Assembly (NCBI GenBank): GCA_023386135.1
Contig: JAEWKG010000131.1
Location: forward strand, 1 to 16,284
Length of the DNA stretch: 16,284 nt
Reading direction: 5' to 3'
Origin: Pseudomonadota bacterium
GTDB lineage: Bacteria; Pseudomonadota; Alphaproteobacteria; Sphingomonadales; Sphingomonadaceae
Of the stretch, positions 6,577 to 13,441 are shown piece after piece. A program made the position numbers and the translations under genes. A model generated the notes under the pieces. The model had not been told where the DNA came from, searched no databases, and was given only the letters and a program-made list of their open reading frames with translations. The first letter of the stretch is position 1; every line of letters starts with the position of its first letter.

Positions 6577-8613
6577 TTACTTGGCGGCGAGTTCCTTCAC
6601 CAGCGCGGGCGCCGGATAGATCTTCTCGAGCGCTTCCTGCACCGCGTCGGTCGAGACCACCACGGTGCGGTTGAGCGTGCCGTCGTAGCCGTAGTTGCCG
6701 CCTAGCGAGTTGATGTTGCCGTCGAACGCGGCGCCGATCACCGTGCCCGCGCGGTCGATCACCGGCGAGCCCGAGTTGCCGCCGATGATGTCGTTGGTGG
6801 TGACGAAATCGTAAGTGGTCGACGGGGTGATCTTGCCCTTGGCGGCGATGAAGCCGGGCGCCGCGTCGTAAGGCGCGTTGCCGGTGGCGCGGTCGAAGGT
6901 GTCGCCCATGGTGGTCTGGAACGGCACCGGGTTGCCGCGCTCGGTCCACCCGGCGACCTTGCCGTAGCTGATGCGCAGCGTGAAGGTCGCGTCGGGATAG
7001 AGCGAGTCGCCATAGGCCGCGAAGCGCGCATCGGCGAGCTGGCCGCCGGCGAGCGTCAGCGGACCGGTGTAGGCCGCATCGACCTGGCGCTTGAGTTCGC
7101 GCTGGCGGTCGGCAAGGCGCAGCGCGTAGACGATCATCGGATCGTCGGAGGCCTTGATCGCCTTCATCCCGCCGTCCCACAGCGCCTTGCGCACCGCCGG
7201 ATCGGCGAGCTTCGAACCGCTCACCAGCGACTCCGCCAGGCCTTCGGGGCTGGCCTTGCCAAGCAGCAGCTTGGTGTCCGGATCGTCGGCACCCAGATAC
7301 TCGCGCGCCTTCGACAGGCTCCATTCGAGATTGAGTTGGTCGAGCCAGGGATAGACCGGCTTCTCGTCGAGGATGTTCTTCTCGAGCAGCGGGAGCGCGC
7401 TGTCGGTGTAACCAGGCAGGCGCTCGCCGTTGGGCTTGGTCCGCTCCTGCGCCGCGAACACGAGGCTTTGCGCGTAGCTGTAGAGCTCGCTGTTGGGTTG
7501 GGTGAAGCGCAGCGGCAGGTACAGCGAGCGATACGCGGTGACCGCCGAGTCCACCGTGGTCCAAGGATCGTTACCGTTCGCACCCTTGGCGCGCAGGTCG
7601 GTCTCCGCCGCCGCCAGCTTGCCGGTGAACGCCGGATCGTTGAGCGCCTTCACGCGGCCGATGTAGACCTTGAGGCTGTTCTCGATGCCGTTAAGCTCGT
7701 CGAGCCCCTCGCGTGCATGCTCGGGGCTTTCCTCCATCGCACGGATCAGGCGGCCCCGCAGCTCGGAATAGGTGGTGACGGTAATCGGCAGGCGCACCTC
7801 GCGCTCGAAGGCGAGCTGGCTGCCGGTGTAGAGGCGGCTGGTCGAGCCGGGGTTACCGACCACGAACGTCGCCTCGCCTTCCTTGGGCGCGCGGGCGTTC
7901 CACTTGAGGTGGTTCGGCGTCGCGACGGGCTTGCCGTTCTCGTAGGCGCGCAGGAAGCTCGCATCGAGCGAGTAGCGCGGGAAGTTGAAGTTATCGGGAT
8001 CGCCGCCGAACGTGGCCGCGCGATCCTCGGGCGCCCACACCAAACGGACGTCCGAGTACTTGTGGTAGGTGTAGAGCTTGTACTGACCGCCGCCGAACAG
8101 GGTGACGACCTGGCAGCGGGTGGTCGCGGTGTCGGTGCAGCCGGCTTTCTCCAGCTCGGCGATCTTGGCGTCGCGCGCCTTGGTCAGCGCCTCGCCGGTG
8201 AGAGTGCCGAACACGCCCTTCACCTGCGGAGTAACATCGGTGATCTTGGTCACCACCTCAGCCTGCTGGCCGGGGCACTTCAGTTCGAGGTCGCGGCGGT
8301 CGGCGACGTAGCCGTTGTTGAGATAGTCCTTCGCGCCGTCCGAGTTGTCGAACAGGCAGCTCGCCACGCAGTGGTGGTTGGTGAGGATCAGGCCCTGGCC
8401 CGAGACGAAGCTCGCCGAGCAACCGCCGGTCAGGCGCACCGCCGCGTTCTGCACGCGGTCGAGCCAGGCCTGGTCGGGCGCCCAACCATAGTCGGCGCGC
8501 ATCTTGGCGGCCGGGAAGTTGTCGAAGGTCCACATGCCTTCATCGGCACTGGCGGGCGCGGCGGCGGCGAAAGCCAGCGCGGCGGCGGACAGGAACAGGC
8601 CGGAACGGATCAT
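6577..8613 (-). CDS. S46 family dipeptidyl-peptidase (DPP7-like)
   Basis: The 678-aa protein has a signal peptide (1-23, cleavage after ASA). It carries the chymotrypsin-like S46 triad: His81 in TNHHC, Asp207 in GGDPDNFNFPRY and Ser614 in GGNSGSP. These enzymes remove dipeptides from the N-terminus of peptides in the periplasm, feeding peptide catabolism. The residue 18 positions after the serine is Gly632 (FDGN). At this position, DPP7-type enzymes with hydrophobic P1 preference have Gly and acidic-specific DPP11 has Arg, so DPP7-like specificity is predicted. The frame is open further upstream, but the ATG at 8613 starts the signal peptide and has GGGAG 9 bases upstream; the extension would run into rnpB. 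It lies upstream of a second secreted peptidase, with a strong hairpin between them. Confidence 0.95.
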   Translation of the reverse strand: MIRSGLFLSAAALAFAAAAPASADEGMWTFDNFPAAKMRADYGWAPDQAWLDRVQNAAVRLTGGCSASFVSGQGLILTNHHCVASCLFDNSDGAKDYLNNGYVADRRDLELKCPGQQAEVVTKITDVTPQVKGVFGTLTGEALTKARDAKIAELEKAGCTDTATTRCQVVTLFGGGQYKLYTYHKYSDVRLVWAPEDRAATFGGDPDNFNFPRYSLDASFLRAYENGKPVATPNHLKWNARAPKEGEATFVVGNPGSTSRLYTGSQLAFEREVRLPITVTTYSELRGRLIRAMEESPEHAREGLDELNGIENSLKVYIGRVKALNDPAFTGKLAAAETDLRAKGANGNDPWTTVDSAVTAYRSLYLPLRFTQPNSELYSYAQSLVFAAQERTKPNGERLPGYTDSALPLLEKNILDEKPVYPWLDQLNLEWSLSKAREYLGADDPDTKLLLGKASPEGLAESLVSGSKLADPAVRKALWDGGMKAIKASDDPMIVYALRLADRQRELKRQVDAAYTGPLTLAGGQLADARFAAYGDSLYPDATFTLRISYGKVAGWTERGNPVPFQTTMGDTFDRATGNAPYDAAPGFIAAKGKITPSTTYDFVTTNDIIGGNSGSPVIDRAGTVIGAAFDGNINSLGGNYGYDGTLNRTVVVSTDAVQEALEKIYPAPALVKELAAK

Positions 8614-8684
8614 CTTGTATTGCTCCCCAAAAGACTCGTGGGGCCGCTCTGTCGCCACGCTTCGGAAATCGCAACGAAAGATAG

Positions 8685-9071
8685 TGCCAGGAGGCCTGTA
8701 AGCCGGGTTCTGTCCCGAGCGCGGTATCCCCGAAAGGACCGGCCGCTCGGGGGCAGCCATTCATCTAGGCCGGCGATCGCTCACCGGCTCGAGCAGCCAA
8801 CCCGGGCCTCTCGGGACGAAACGTCCCTGCCTTGTTACAGGCGCGAGGCCCCTATTTGGCCTTGCTCCAGGTGGGGTTTGCCGTGCGAGCGCTGTTGCCA
8901 GCACCCCGGTGCGCTCTTGCCGCACCCTTTCACCCTTACCATCCGAAGACGGCGGTCTGCTCTCTGTGGCACTTTCCCTGTGGTCGCCCACGGCGGGCGT
9001 TACCCGCCACCCTTGTTTCGTGGAGCCCGGACTTTCCTCGGCAAATGCCGCGGCTGCCCAGCCTCCTGGCG
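8685..9071 (-). ncRNA. rnpB: RNase P RNA, bacterial type A
   Basis: The catalytic RNA of RNase P, which matures tRNA 5' ends. Helix P1 is a perfect 10-bp pairing between 9061-9070 (5' end of the RNA) and 8686-8695 (3' end). The 5' conserved block GAGGAAAGTCCGGGCTCCAC, which forms part of P4, is at 9019-9039. Its 3' partner ACAGAACCCGGCTTAC is at 8698-8713. GC-rich hairpins lie between, such as the one at 8992-9008, which reads as a typical P3-type stem. The length of about 387 nt is normal for alphaproteobacteria. This explains why the 462 bases from 8614 to 9075 contain no protein gene; the open frames across it are spurious. The ends are estimated from P1. No clear terminator is visible between the RNA and the S46 gene. 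Confidence 0.97.
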
Positions 9072-9075
9072 CGGG

Positions 9076-9780
9076 CTATCTAGCGCGGCCCTGGTCGCGA
9101 TCCAAGAGCAGCTGGAACAGGATCGCCCGAACCTGCCCGTCGACCTGTCCGTCGATCTTCTCCGGCCGCCAGCGCCGCTGGAACGCCTCCACCGCCTTGT
9201 GCCCGTCGGTCACGTCGTAGCCGAAGCGCTCGAGCGCGAGGTAGAACGAGGCGTCGTTGTCGAACGGATCGCCCTGTTCGAGCTTGATCGGCCGTTCGAG
9301 ACAGAGCTTGTATTCCGCCAGCCGGTCCCACGGAAACAGCTCGCCCGGATCTATCTTGCGCGCCGGCGCCACGTCGGAGTGGCCGACGACGTTGGCCCGC
9401 GGCGCATCATATTGCTTCACGATCCGCGCGAGCAGCGGCACCAGCGCCTCGAACTGCGCGTCGCTGAATTCACGATAGCCTAGTGCATGGCCGGGATGGT
9501 CGAGTTCGATGCCGATGCTGGCCGAGTTCACATCCGGATGGCCGCGCCAGAAGCTGAGGCCTGCGTGCCAGGCGCGCTTGTCCTCATCCACCAGGCGGAT
9601 CACCTCGCCCGCCTCGCTGATGAGGTAGTGCGCGCTGACCTTGGCCTCCGGATCGGTCAGCCGCGCGAGCGCGTCTTCGGCGCTGGCCATCTCGGTGTAG
9701 TGCAGCACGACCATGGAGATCGGCAGCTTGCGCTCGTCCCAGTTGGGCGACGGGACGGTGCGATGGACGAGTTCGTCCAA
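9076..9780 (-). CDS. N-acetylmuramoyl-L-alanine amidase (Amidase_2, AmiD/AmpD-like)
   Basis: This 234-aa zinc amidase cuts the bond between N-acetylmuramic acid and the stem peptide in peptidoglycan turnover or recycling. Zinc ligands by comparison with AmpD/AmiD are His27 (LHYT), His134 (GHSDVAP) and Asp144 (KIDPG), with Glu92 (GIELDH) and Lys142 as catalytic candidates. AWHAG (70-74) and LFPWDRLA (148-155) are family motifs. About 185-230 resembles a small peptidoglycan-binding domain, as in AmiD. No signal peptide or lipobox is visible, so it may work in the cytoplasm as AmpD does. The start is TTG, 2 bases after the chpT stop, with GGAAGG 6 bases upstream. The only nearby ATG would fall just before zinc ligand His27, so TTG is the likely start. 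Its stop overlaps the rnpB promoter. Confidence 0.9.
   Translation of the reverse strand: MDELVHRTVPSPNWDERKLPISMVVLHYTEMASAEDALARLTDPEAKVSAHYLISEAGEVIRLVDEDKRAWHAGLSFWRGHPDVNSASIGIELDHPGHALGYREFSDAQFEALVPLLARIVKQYDAPRANVVGHSDVAPARKIDPGELFPWDRLAEYKLCLERPIKLEQGDPFDNDASFYLALERFGYDVTDGHKAVEAFQRRWRPEKIDGQVDGQVRAILFQLLLDRDQGRAR
9077..9105 (-). promoter_or_regulatory. Predicted rnpB promoter within the 3' end of the amidase gene
   Basis: On the minus strand, TTGGATC (9099-9105), a 14-base spacer and GCTAGATA (9077-9084) fit the Caulobacter-type housekeeping consensus TTGACGS-N10-14-GCTANAWC. The -10 matches at seven of eight positions; the -35 is weaker. Transcription would start at about 9070-9071, exactly where RNase P helix P1 begins. 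The -10 element contains the last two sense codons of the amidase gene and overlaps the first two bases of its TAG stop. Confidence 0.6.
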
Positions 9781-9782
9781 GG

Positions 9783-10427
9783 TCAGCCTTCCGGCAGCAC
9801 CGCGCCGAGGACCAGCGCTTCGTCGGACAGCATGAACTGCAAGCCTCCGCCCGCCTGTGCCGCGAGCATCGACAGCATGTGCGCGGCGGCGGTTCGGCTG
9901 GTCAGCTCGCCCGCCTCGAGCTTGCCCTCAAGCGCGCGGCCGATGACCTGGTCGAACGCGATCCGCGGGCCCGCCGCCCGCACCACAATCTCGCTCGCCC
10001 CATCTCGGCTTTCCGCGCCGACATCGAGCGTCCCGCCGCGCACCAGCGCATCGAGGCCGATCTGCGCGAAGTTGAGCAGCACCTTGACCGCGCCCTTGGG
10101 CAGGCGGTCGGCGGAGAGCGCCCAGTTGAGCTCGACCCGCTTGGCGTCGCCCACCAGCGCCTCGGTAACCGCCTTCGCTTCATCGACCGGCACGCTCTCG
10201 CCGAAGCCGCCCGCGGCGCCGAATGCGAGGCGGAAGAACTTGAGCTTGTCGGTGCTAATCCTGGCGCTCTGGTCGAGCAGGTCGAAGCAGCGCTGCCGCA
10301 TCTCGGGGTCGCGCTCATCGGCCAGCAATTCCAGCCCGTTGGTCAGCGCGCCGACCGGCGACAGCAGGTCGTGGCACAGGCGCGAGCAAAGCAGGCTGGC
10401 AAGGTCGAGCGGATCGGTATCGGTCAT
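9783..10427 (-). CDS. chpT: Histidine phosphotransferase ChpT-like
   Basis: The 214-aa cytoplasmic protein resembles ChpT, which passes phosphate from the hybrid kinase CckA to CtrA and CpdR and so controls the alphaproteobacterial cell cycle and motility genes. The N-terminal helix carries the phosphoacceptor motif RLCHDLLSPVGAL with His19, as in ChpT, followed by a second helix for the dimeric four-helix bundle (about 1-75). A degenerate ATPase-like C-terminal domain (about 85-214) has no clear ATP-binding motif, as expected. The frame is open far upstream, but the ATG at 10427 directly precedes the conserved helix; no strong Shine-Dalgarno sequence lies close to it. Its stop is 2 bases from the TTG of the amidase gene, so the two form a translational unit. 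A perfect tandem 9-mer lies about 24 bases upstream. Confidence 0.82.
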   Translation of the reverse strand: MTDTDPLDLASLLCSRLCHDLLSPVGALTNGLELLADERDPEMRQRCFDLLDQSARISTDKLKFFRLAFGAAGGFGESVPVDEAKAVTEALVGDAKRVELNWALSADRLPKGAVKVLLNFAQIGLDALVRGGTLDVGAESRDGASEIVVRAAGPRIAFDQVIGRALEGKLEAGELTSRTAAAHMLSMLAAQAGGGLQFMLSDEALVLGAVLPEG

Positions 10428-10450
10428 CGAGTGGGGAGGTTTCCTGTTGG

Positions 10451-10468
10451 ACTTGTCACACTTGTCAC
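10451..10468. repeat. Perfect tandem 9-mer upstream of chpT
   Basis: ACTTGTCAC occurs twice back to back (10451-10459 and 10460-10468), 24 bases upstream of the chpT start codon. On the gene's own strand it reads as two copies of GTGACAAGT. Tandem half-sites of this length in a promoter-proximal region can be a transcription factor site, but no factor can be named. It could also be a short slippage duplication. The 127-base gap in which it lies shows no clear -35/-10 pair. Confidence 0.5.
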
Positions 10469-10554
10469 GGTGTTCTGGATGCAAAAACGTTCGTCCCGCA
10501 CGCTCCATCGGAAGGGGAAGCGGAGGAGTTTGCAAAACAACGCACCGCAGCGCC

Positions 10555-10950
10555 CTACCCGCCGCGCGGCGCGTAGGAAAGTGGCACGAAGCCATCGCGC
10601 GTGTCGCGCCACCAGCCGACCGACCCTTCGCCGACGATCGCCCACACCCTGCCGTCGCCCGTGCCGCTGGCGCGATCGGTTGCGGACGGTTCGGGCGGCC
10701 CGGAGGGGTGCGAATGGTAATAGCCGACGAGGTCCGGGCCGCCGCACCGCGCGGCACGATGGGCGTCGATCAACGCCTGCGGATCGATCTCGAAATGGCG
10801 GGCAGGCTCGGGATGCACGTTGATACACGAGCGGACCTCGCTGATCTCGCCGTGCTTCCCGAGGAGGATGCCACAGGCTTCGAACGGATGCGCCGCCCGC
10901 GCCTCGGCGAGAAGGCGCTTGACCAGCGCGCTTGAGAGTTGCGGCATCAT
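10555..10950 (-). CDS. M67 family (JAMM/Mov34-MPN) metallopeptidase
   Basis: The 131-aa single-domain protein has the complete JAMM zinc motif: Glu24 in EACGIL and HSH-x7-S-x2-D (His79, His81, Ser89, Asp92). JAMM proteins cleave isopeptide or C-terminal bonds. Bacterial members of this size include Mec+-like enzymes that process sulfur-carrier proteins of the ThiS/MoaD ubiquitin fold, and orphan proteins of unknown substrate. No ubiquitin-fold partner or E1-like gene is present here. Two consecutive ATG codons (10950 and 10947) compete as start; the first has GGAAG 7 bases upstream. The gene is divergent from the pseudouridine synthase with only 16 bases between start codons, so the promoters must overlap the other coding start or lie within it. 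It ends 127 bases before chpT. Confidence 0.88.
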   Translation of the reverse strand: MMPQLSSALVKRLLAEARAAHPFEACGILLGKHGEISEVRSCINVHPEPARHFEIDPQALIDAHRAARCGGPDLVGYYHSHPSGPPEPSATDRASGTGDGRVWAIVGEGSVGWWRDTRDGFVPLSYAPRGG

Positions 10951-10966
10951 TCCCCATCTTCCTAGC

Positions 10967-11911
10967 ATGGGGGACGGCGAAATCATCAGTGGCACGCTGG
11001 CCGCGCCCGGCCGGCTCGACAAGGCCCTGGCCGAAGCGAGCGGCTTGTCGCGAGAGCGGGTCAAGACGTTGATCGCCGAGGGCGCGGTGACTGTTGCCAG
11101 TCGCCTGATCGGCAACGCATCAGCCAAGATCGCCGGCGGCGAGGCGTTCGCTATCGCCCTACCGCCGCCAGCACCGCTCGATACGGTCGCGCAGGACATT
11201 CCACTCGACGTGGTGTTCGAGGACGAGCATCTGATCGTCGTCAACAAGCCCGCCGGGCTGGTCGTGCACCCGGCGGCGGGCAACCTCGACGGCACGCTGG
11301 TCAACGCGCTGCTGCACCATTGCGCGGGCAGGCTGTCGGGGATCAACGGCACGCTTCGCCCCGGCATCGTGCACCGCATCGACAAGGACACCTCGGGGCT
11401 GCTGGTGGTCGCCAAGAGCGACGCCGCGCATGAGGGGCTGGCGAAGCAGTTCGCCGACCATTCGATCGAGCGGTCATATCTTGCCGTTTGCGCGGGTCAC
11501 CCGCGACCGGCCGATGGCACCATTACCGCCCGCCTCGGCCGCTCCGACGCCAATCGCAAGAAGATGGCGGTGCTGCCCGAGACCGCCAGCCGCGGCAAGC
11601 ACGCGGTGACGCATTATCGCACCCTGAAGCCGCTCAGGGATTGCGCGCTGATCGAGTGCAAGCTGGAGACCGGGCGCACCCACCAGGTGCGGGTTCACCT
11701 TGCGTCAATCGGCGATCCGCTAGTGGGAGATCCTGTCTATGGACGCGATCCCAAGACGCTGCGGCCGCTTCTCAAGGAGCTCGGCTTTGCCCGCCAGGCG
11801 CTTCACGCCGCCAGCCTCGGTTTCGTCCATCCCGTCACCGGTGAACGCCTCGCCTTTCATGCGGAACTGCCCGCCGACATGGCGGAACTTATCGACGAAG
11901 CCGCACATTGA
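10967..11911 (+). CDS. rluD: RluA/RluD family 23S rRNA pseudouridine synthase
   Basis: The 314-aa protein isomerises uridines in 23S rRNA; RluD modifies the helix 69 loop and aids 50S assembly. The N-terminal S4 RNA-binding domain (about 15-65, GRLDKALAEASGLSRERVKTL region) precedes the catalytic domain. There, HRIDKDTSG carries the nucleophile Asp139, and VNKPAGLVVHPAAGN (92-106) and GRTHQVRVHL (near 235-245) are family motifs. Length and order are normal. The ATG at 10967 has no visible Shine-Dalgarno sequence and lies 16 bases from the divergent metallopeptidase start, so a leaderless or short-leader transcript is possible. Upstream codons in frame fall inside the divergent gene. The rluD-rpoH order is, to my knowledge, common in related alphaproteobacteria. 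RluA or RluC specificity cannot be excluded, but the S4 domain and sequence favour RluD. Confidence 0.92.
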   Translation: MGDGEIISGTLAAPGRLDKALAEASGLSRERVKTLIAEGAVTVASRLIGNASAKIAGGEAFAIALPPPAPLDTVAQDIPLDVVFEDEHLIVVNKPAGLVVHPAAGNLDGTLVNALLHHCAGRLSGINGTLRPGIVHRIDKDTSGLLVVAKSDAAHEGLAKQFADHSIERSYLAVCAGHPRPADGTITARLGRSDANRKKMAVLPETASRGKHAVTHYRTLKPLRDCALIECKLETGRTHQVRVHLASIGDPLVGDPVYGRDPKTLRPLLKELGFARQALHAASLGFVHPVTGERLAFHAELPADMAELIDEAAH

Positions 11912-11927
11912 AATCGATGAAAAGCAC

Positions 11928-11956
11928 TGCAAAGCGCAGGCCGAACCCACTATATA
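11928..11956 (+). promoter_or_regulatory. Candidate rpoH promoter
   Basis: TATATA (11951-11956) sits in an otherwise GC-rich gap, 17 bases after a poor -35 (TGCAAA, 11928-11933). It lies about 80 bases before the rpoH start. The transcript would begin near 11963 with a leader of about 73 bases. The leader holds a small hairpin (CATCC/GGATG, 11972-11984). The -10 is convincing but the -35 is not, so an alternative sigma factor or activator may be involved. Confidence 0.4.
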
Positions 11957-12035
11957 TGCACGAGCGTGCTCCATCCGACGGATGCCCAGCAGGGGTCCGG
12001 ACAACGAGGGCGACGCAAGAAAGGTCAGGGTTTAA

Positions 12036-12947
12036 GTGAGCAATACCAAGTCTGTATCGGTCCCCGCGTTGAACGGCGAACAAAGCCTCAACCGCTATCT
12101 GGCCGAGATCAAGAAATTCCCGATTCTGACGCCCGAGCAGGAGTACATGCTTGCCAAGCGTTATGCCGAGCATGAGGACTCGGAAGCCGCCGCGCAGCTG
12201 GTCACCAGCCACCTGCGCCTCGTGGCCAAAATCGCCATGGGCTATCGCGGCTACGGCCTGCCGGTTTCGGACCTCATCTCCGAAGGCAACGTCGGCCTGA
12301 TGCAGGGCGTCAAGAAGTTCGAGCCCGATCGCGGCTTCCGCCTCGCGACTTACGCCATGTGGTGGATCAAGGCCTCGATCCAGGAATTCATCCTCCGCTC
12401 GTGGTCGCTCGTGAAGATGGGCACCACCGCGGCGCAGAAGAAGCTGTTCTTCAATCTGCGGCGGATGAAGAAGGAGCTCGAAGCGTTCGAGGACGCCGAC
12501 CTCCATCCCGACGACGTGGCCAAGATCGCGACCACCCTCGGAGTGCCCGAGCAGGAAGTCGTCAACATGAACCGGCGCATGATGATGGGCGGCGACGGCT
12601 CGCTAAACGTGGCCATGCGCGGCGGCGAGGAAGGCGCCGGCGAGTGGCAGGACTGGCTGAAGGACGACCGTCCTTTGCAGGACGAGACCACCGCCGAACT
12701 GCAGGAAGCCACGCTGCGGCACGACATGCTGGTCGAAGCGATGGACAGCCTCAACGACCGCGAGAAGCATATCCTCACCGAACGGCGCCTGACCGACGAC
12801 CCGCAGACGCTCGAGGAACTCAGCCAAGTCTACGACGTCAGCCGCGAGCGCATCCGCCAGATCGAGGTGCGTGCGTTCGAGAAGCTGCAGAAGGCGATGC
12901 AGCGCATCGCCGGCGAGCGGCTTCTGCCGGCGCCGATGGCGGGCTAA
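12036..12947 (+). CDS. rpoH: RNA polymerase heat-shock sigma factor RpoH (sigma-32)
   Basis: The 303-aa sigma factor directs RNA polymerase to heat-shock promoters. Region 2 includes SHLRLVAKIAMGYRGYGLP (58-76), the DLISEGNVGLMQGVKKF segment (79-95) and the FRLATYAMWWIKASIQEF segment (101-118). The RpoH box QKKLFFNLR (134-142), which separates RpoH from RpoD, is intact. Region 4.2 is a helix-turn-helix at about 259-287 (SRERIRQIE). Length is typical. The start is GTG at 12036, with an AAGGTCAGGG purine-rich stretch 5-11 bases upstream; the sequence begins exactly where RpoH proteins usually do. It lies 124 bases after the pseudouridine synthase gene, with its own candidate promoter. Many alphaproteobacteria have more than one rpoH, so this may be one of two copies. 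No obvious hairpin ends the gene. Confidence 0.97.
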   Translation: MSNTKSVSVPALNGEQSLNRYLAEIKKFPILTPEQEYMLAKRYAEHEDSEAAAQLVTSHLRLVAKIAMGYRGYGLPVSDLISEGNVGLMQGVKKFEPDRGFRLATYAMWWIKASIQEFILRSWSLVKMGTTAAQKKLFFNLRRMKKELEAFEDADLHPDDVAKIATTLGVPEQEVVNMNRRMMMGGDGSLNVAMRGGEEGAGEWQDWLKDDRPLQDETTAELQEATLRHDMLVEAMDSLNDREKHILTERRLTDDPQTLEELSQVYDVSRERIRQIEVRAFEKLQKAMQRIAGERLLPAPMAG

Positions 12948-12951
12948 AGGT

Positions 12952-12980
12952 TTGAATCGATAGCCGGCAGGGTGTAGATT
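12952..12980 (+). promoter_or_regulatory. Predicted promoter of the tandem cupredoxin genes
   Basis: TTGAAT (12952-12957) and TAGATT (12975-12980) are separated by exactly 17 bases, each matching the sigma-70 consensus at four of six positions. The -35 starts 5 bases after the rpoH stop codon. The leader to the first cupredoxin ATG would be about 20 bases. This placement suggests the cupredoxins are transcribed independently of rpoH. Confidence 0.5.
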
Positions 12981-13006
12981 GAGGTTCTCGGCCAAAGGAG
13001 GACCTC

Positions 13007-13405
13007 ATGGACCTACGCCCTGCCGTTATCGCAGTGACGCTTGCTGCCGCTTTCGTCGCGGCTCCCACGCACTCCGCCGCTCCGCCTGAGCAACGCGTGA
13101 GTGTGACGATGTCCACTTTCAGGTTCAAGCCGGACGAGATCAAGCTCGTCCACGACCAACCCTACGCGCTCGAATTGACCAACTCCTCGAACGAGAGCCA
13201 TAACTTCGTCGCGACGGGGTTCTTCGCTTCGGCCCGCATGACCCCGGAAGAACGCCATCGGCTCGCAGGCGACCGGATCGAACTGAAGCCGGGCGAGAGC
13301 TTCACCATTCACCTGGTGGCGCCGCCGAAGGGTCGTTACGATTTCCGCTGCTCGCACCGGAGCCACGTACCGATGGGCATGTCGGGCATGATCAAGGTGA
13401 TCTGA
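13007..13405 (+). CDS. Secreted cupredoxin-like copper protein, copy 1
   Basis: The 132-aa protein has a signal peptide (about 1-24) and one cupredoxin beta-sandwich domain. Likely type 1 copper ligands are His65 (ESHNF), Cys115, His120 and Met125. The C-x4-H-x4-M spacing matches rusticyanin rather than plastocyanin or pseudoazurin. Extra His117 and Met123 within the loop could also bind metal. It would act in the periplasm in electron transfer or copper binding; the partner is unknown. A consensus AAAGGAGG Shine-Dalgarno sequence sits 5 bases before the ATG, indicating high translation. A paralogue follows 36 bases downstream. Both share the same domain layout, including a FFA segment after the first ligand and RYxxRC before the Cys, so they arose by duplication. 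The family assignment is firm, the redox role inferred. Confidence 0.85.
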   Translation: MDLRPAVIAVTLAAAFVAAPTHSAAPPEQRVSVTMSTFRFKPDEIKLVHDQPYALELTNSSNESHNFVATGFFASARMTPEERHRLAGDRIELKPGESFTIHLVAPPKGRYDFRCSHRSHVPMGMSGMIKVI

Positions 13406-13441
13406 TAGCTACGGGGGCATTGGGGGTAACAGGAGATTACC

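Noticed and set aside
8832..9220. Small open frames on both strands over the RNase P RNA
   Set aside because: The region is a structured RNA gene; none of these frames has a ribosome-binding site or a protein-like sequence.
7336..9483. 715-codon open frame on the + strand
   Set aside because: It runs antisense through the S46 gene, rnpB and part of the amidase, which are all well supported; no recognisable protein features.
9487..10935. 482-codon open frame on the + strand
   Set aside because: Antisense to the amidase, chpT and the JAMM metallopeptidase; Ser/Arg-rich shadow with no motif.
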